Shown here piece after piece: positions 5,099 to 6,431 of a DNA stretch of 6,431 bases. The stretch comes from Promethearchaeota archaeon (GTDB lineage Archaea > Asgardarchaeota > Lokiarchaeia > Sigynarchaeales > SOKP01), in the NCBI GenBank assembly GCA_030668025.1, contig DAOUUT010000217.1, forward strand, positions 1 to 6,431, given 5' to 3'. Both the position numbers and the translations under genes were made by a program. The notes beneath the pieces are model-generated. The model was given only the letters and a program-made list of their open reading frames with translations, did not search any database and was not told the DNA's origin. How positions within the stretch are numbered: position 1 is the first letter of the stretch; each line of letters begins with the position of its first letter.

Positions 5099-6100
5099 AT
5101 GCCTCGAAATAATTTTTTTTTCAAAATTGAACAAAAATTCATGAAAGATGCTTTGGAATCGGGCGTCTCTGTCTTAAAAGCGTCGGAAAATTCTCCGCAA
5201 GATGGATTTACGATAATCGATGAGTTAAAAGCAAAAAAAGAAATAAACCTTAAAATAAACAGAAAAAAGCAGTTAAAAAATATGGTAAAGGCTTTACCTG
5301 CTGTTGCTGGAAATTACATGATTAAAATAATGATTTCTGTGAAAAAAAGTTTCAAAGTACTTTATCCTTATCTAGAAGATCCTACGCGAAATGTTGAAGA
5401 TAATATTAATCTTAAATTATGGGAGGATTTAAACCGATATTCTCGCGATAAATGGGGGATTATCAAAATCGGATTCACTAAATTACCGAGAGAGCTAATT
5501 TTTAGAGATAAATTGGTACTATTTCCCTATGTCCTTGTCTTTATGATGGAGATGGACAAAAAAAGGATCGATACTGCTCCAAATCTACCAGCTGGGAAAG
5601 AAGCAATGCGAATTTACGCAATATTGGGAAGAGCAGTCAACGATATTGCTGACTGGCTAAGAGCTCAAGGAATTCGATGTCAGTCTAACCATCCTCTAAG
5701 GGGTTTAACTCTAACGCCGCCCTTAGGAGGAAGATCTGGTATGGGGTGGCAAGGTCGTCAAGGGTTATTAATTACTCCGGAATTTGGCCCTCGTCTAAGA
5801 TTAGCACCAATTTACATAGAAAATAAGAGTTTTGAATTTACCGACTCTTTAGAACACAAATGGATAGAAGAATATTGCAAAACTTGTAATAAATGCGTTA
5901 TAGAATGTCCCGTTGGCGCAATCTGGGAGGAAAAAAAAGTAATAGGCAAAAGAAGCACATGTATTGACATAAAAAAATGTTTTCCTTATTTTAGCGAGAA
6001 TTTAGGTTGTTCAGTTTGTATAAAAGTATGCCCATTTTCAGAGGGATACGAATTTTTCGAGAGCGCAAAACTAAAATTTACTGAAAATTTGAATAAATAA
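5099..6100 (+). CDS. Double [4Fe-4S] QueG/reductive-dehalogenase-like protein
   Basis: This 333-residue protein belongs to the corrinoid/Fe-S reductase superfamily shared by epoxyqueuosine reductase (QueG) and reductive dehalogenases (RdhA). A lysine-rich N-terminus (1-100) has no recognised domain. From about 125 the sequence follows the QueG/RdhA corrinoid-domain pattern: I-K-I-G-F; A-D-W-L-R-A-Q-G-I; then G214-M-G-W-Q-G and L-L-I-T-P-E-F-G-P (223-231). The C-terminus carries two ferredoxin-type clusters: C260-x2-C263-x2-C266-x3-C270-P, and a second set drawn from C288, C294, C304-x2-C307-x3-C311-P. There is no Tat signal or lipid anchor, so it is cytoplasmic, unlike respiratory RdhA. Archaea make archaeosine rather than queuosine, so a QueG role is unlikely and a non-respiratory RdhA-like reductase is more plausible; the substrate is unknown. 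It is complete and flanked by its own TATA box and a T11 tract upstream. The GC-rich patch near 5690-5760 encodes the Gly/Pro-rich conserved block. Confidence 0.82.
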   Translation: MPRNNFFFKIEQKFMKDALESGVSVLKASENSPQDGFTIIDELKAKKEINLKINRKKQLKNMVKALPAVAGNYMIKIMISVKKSFKVLYPYLEDPTRNVEDNINLKLWEDLNRYSRDKWGIIKIGFTKLPRELIFRDKLVLFPYVLVFMMEMDKKRIDTAPNLPAGKEAMRIYAILGRAVNDIADWLRAQGIRCQSNHPLRGLTLTPPLGGRSGMGWQGRQGLLITPEFGPRLRLAPIYIENKSFEFTDSLEHKWIEEYCKTCNKCVIECPVGAIWEEKKVIGKRSTCIDIKKCFPYFSENLGCSVCIKVCPFSEGYEFFESAKLKFTENLNK

Positions 6101-6130
6101 TTCTAAATTGATGAATTTATTTTTACTATA

Positions 6131-6431
6131 ATGAAAATTAAACAAATAAATCCTGCAGCTTTTAAAAAACTATCACTTGAATTTCAGACTTATATAGATG
6201 AAAACATAACTGGTTGTGTTCTTTGTGCTATTTATCATCGAGATAAACTGGTATATTGTAATAAATTTGGTTGGAAAGATAAAGAAAATCAGATTCCAAT
6301 TGCTTTTGATGATATCTTCCGAATATATTCGATGACAAAACCAATTACTTGTTTGGCTGCATTAATTCTTAACGAACAGGGGAAATTTGATTTAGATGAT
6401 CCACTTGAAAAATATCTTCCTGAGTTTAAAA
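6131..6431 (+). CDS. Serine beta-lactamase-family hydrolase, 3' end missing
   Basis: An ATG at 6131 opens a frame that runs to the window edge without a stop, giving 100 codons. The catalytic S67-M-T-K70 (S-x-x-K) motif of class C beta-lactamases, DD-peptidases and related esterases lies in the usual context: F-R-I-Y before it, P-I-T after it, then L-D-D-P-L-E-K-Y-L-P, which is characteristic of this family. The Y-x-N and K-T-G-type motifs would lie beyond the window. No signal peptide is visible at the N-terminus, so it looks cytoplasmic; archaeal members are usually presumed esterases or peptidases rather than resistance enzymes. It starts 30 bp after the Fe-S reductase gene on the same strand, so co-transcription is possible, although an AATAAATA stretch near 6092-6099 could be its own TATA box. 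The family call is firm even though the gene is partial. Confidence 0.88.
   Translation, partial: MKIKQINPAAFKKLSLEFQTYIDENITGCVLCAIYHRDKLVYCNKFGWKDKENQIPIAFDDIFRIYSMTKPITCLAALILNEQGKFDLDDPLEKYLPEFK

Noticed and set aside
5693..5730. Imperfect GC-rich inverted repeat (10 bp with one bulge, 17-nt loop) inside the Fe-S reductase-like gene
   Set aside because: It lies in coding sequence for a Pro/Gly-rich conserved block, which explains both the GC content and the C/G runs; there is no sign of an insertion.
4182..6431. An antibiotic-resistance cluster (MBL-fold and serine beta-lactamase-like genes close together)
   Set aside because: Both families are mostly general hydrolases, neither protein shows a secretion signal, and the host is probably an archaeon without peptidoglycan.
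1..6431. CRISPR array, tRNA, rRNA or transposon
   Set aside because: No regularly spaced repeats, cloverleaf-like GC-rich segments, rRNA-like sequence, transposase or integrase motifs were seen on either strand.

Overview
The window is strongly AT-rich with short, T-rich intergenic gaps. Several starts have a TATA-like box about 25-35 bp upstream, which predicts almost leaderless transcripts. One start (718) instead has a strong AAGGAG Shine-Dalgarno site. This promoter style, with a DUF4332 protein, a stand-alone pyruvate-kinase-C-like protein, a small membrane zinc-ribbon protein and a corrinoid/Fe-S reductase of the QueG/RdhA type, suggests an archaeon, perhaps of the Asgard group. That placement is inference; no rRNA or marker gene is present.

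Layout. 1-567 (+) is the 3' part of a DUF4332 helix-hairpin-helix protein built from tandem domain copies. 718-1302 (+) is a complete pyruvate-kinase alpha/beta-domain-like protein. Two small minus-strand genes follow: an unrecognised charged, helical protein (1413-1814) and a two-TM protein with a C-terminal zinc ribbon (1867-2274). A 367-bp gap (2275-2641) holds a truncated second copy of the C-terminus of the 718-1302 gene (2498-2542), followed by a hairpin and T8 tract. Four plus-strand genes come next: an Atg22/UMF1-like MFS transporter (2642-4021), an MBL-fold hydrolase (start best placed at 4182), a QueG/RdhA-like double [4Fe-4S] protein (5099-6100), and the 5' part of a serine beta-lactamase-family hydrolase (6131 to the window end).

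How they relate. Of the four genes from 2642 on, the first three each have a TATA-like box at a leaderless-type distance and end before a T-tract, so they look like single transcription units; the promoter of the fourth is uncertain. No pathway clearly links them. The MBL promoter carries three AAGTTC half-sites, two of them forming a palindrome just upstream of the TATA box, so it may have a dedicated regulator.

The most unusual observation is the 42-bp gene-end remnant at 2501-2542. It matches the intact gene in 12 of 13 residues plus the stop codon, and 7 of 8 changed codons are synonymous. It is either the last trace of a decayed paralog or one end of an att-like duplication flanking the two minus-strand genes. 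I see no CRISPR array, tRNA, rRNA, transposase or integrase, and no convincing new multi-gene system.
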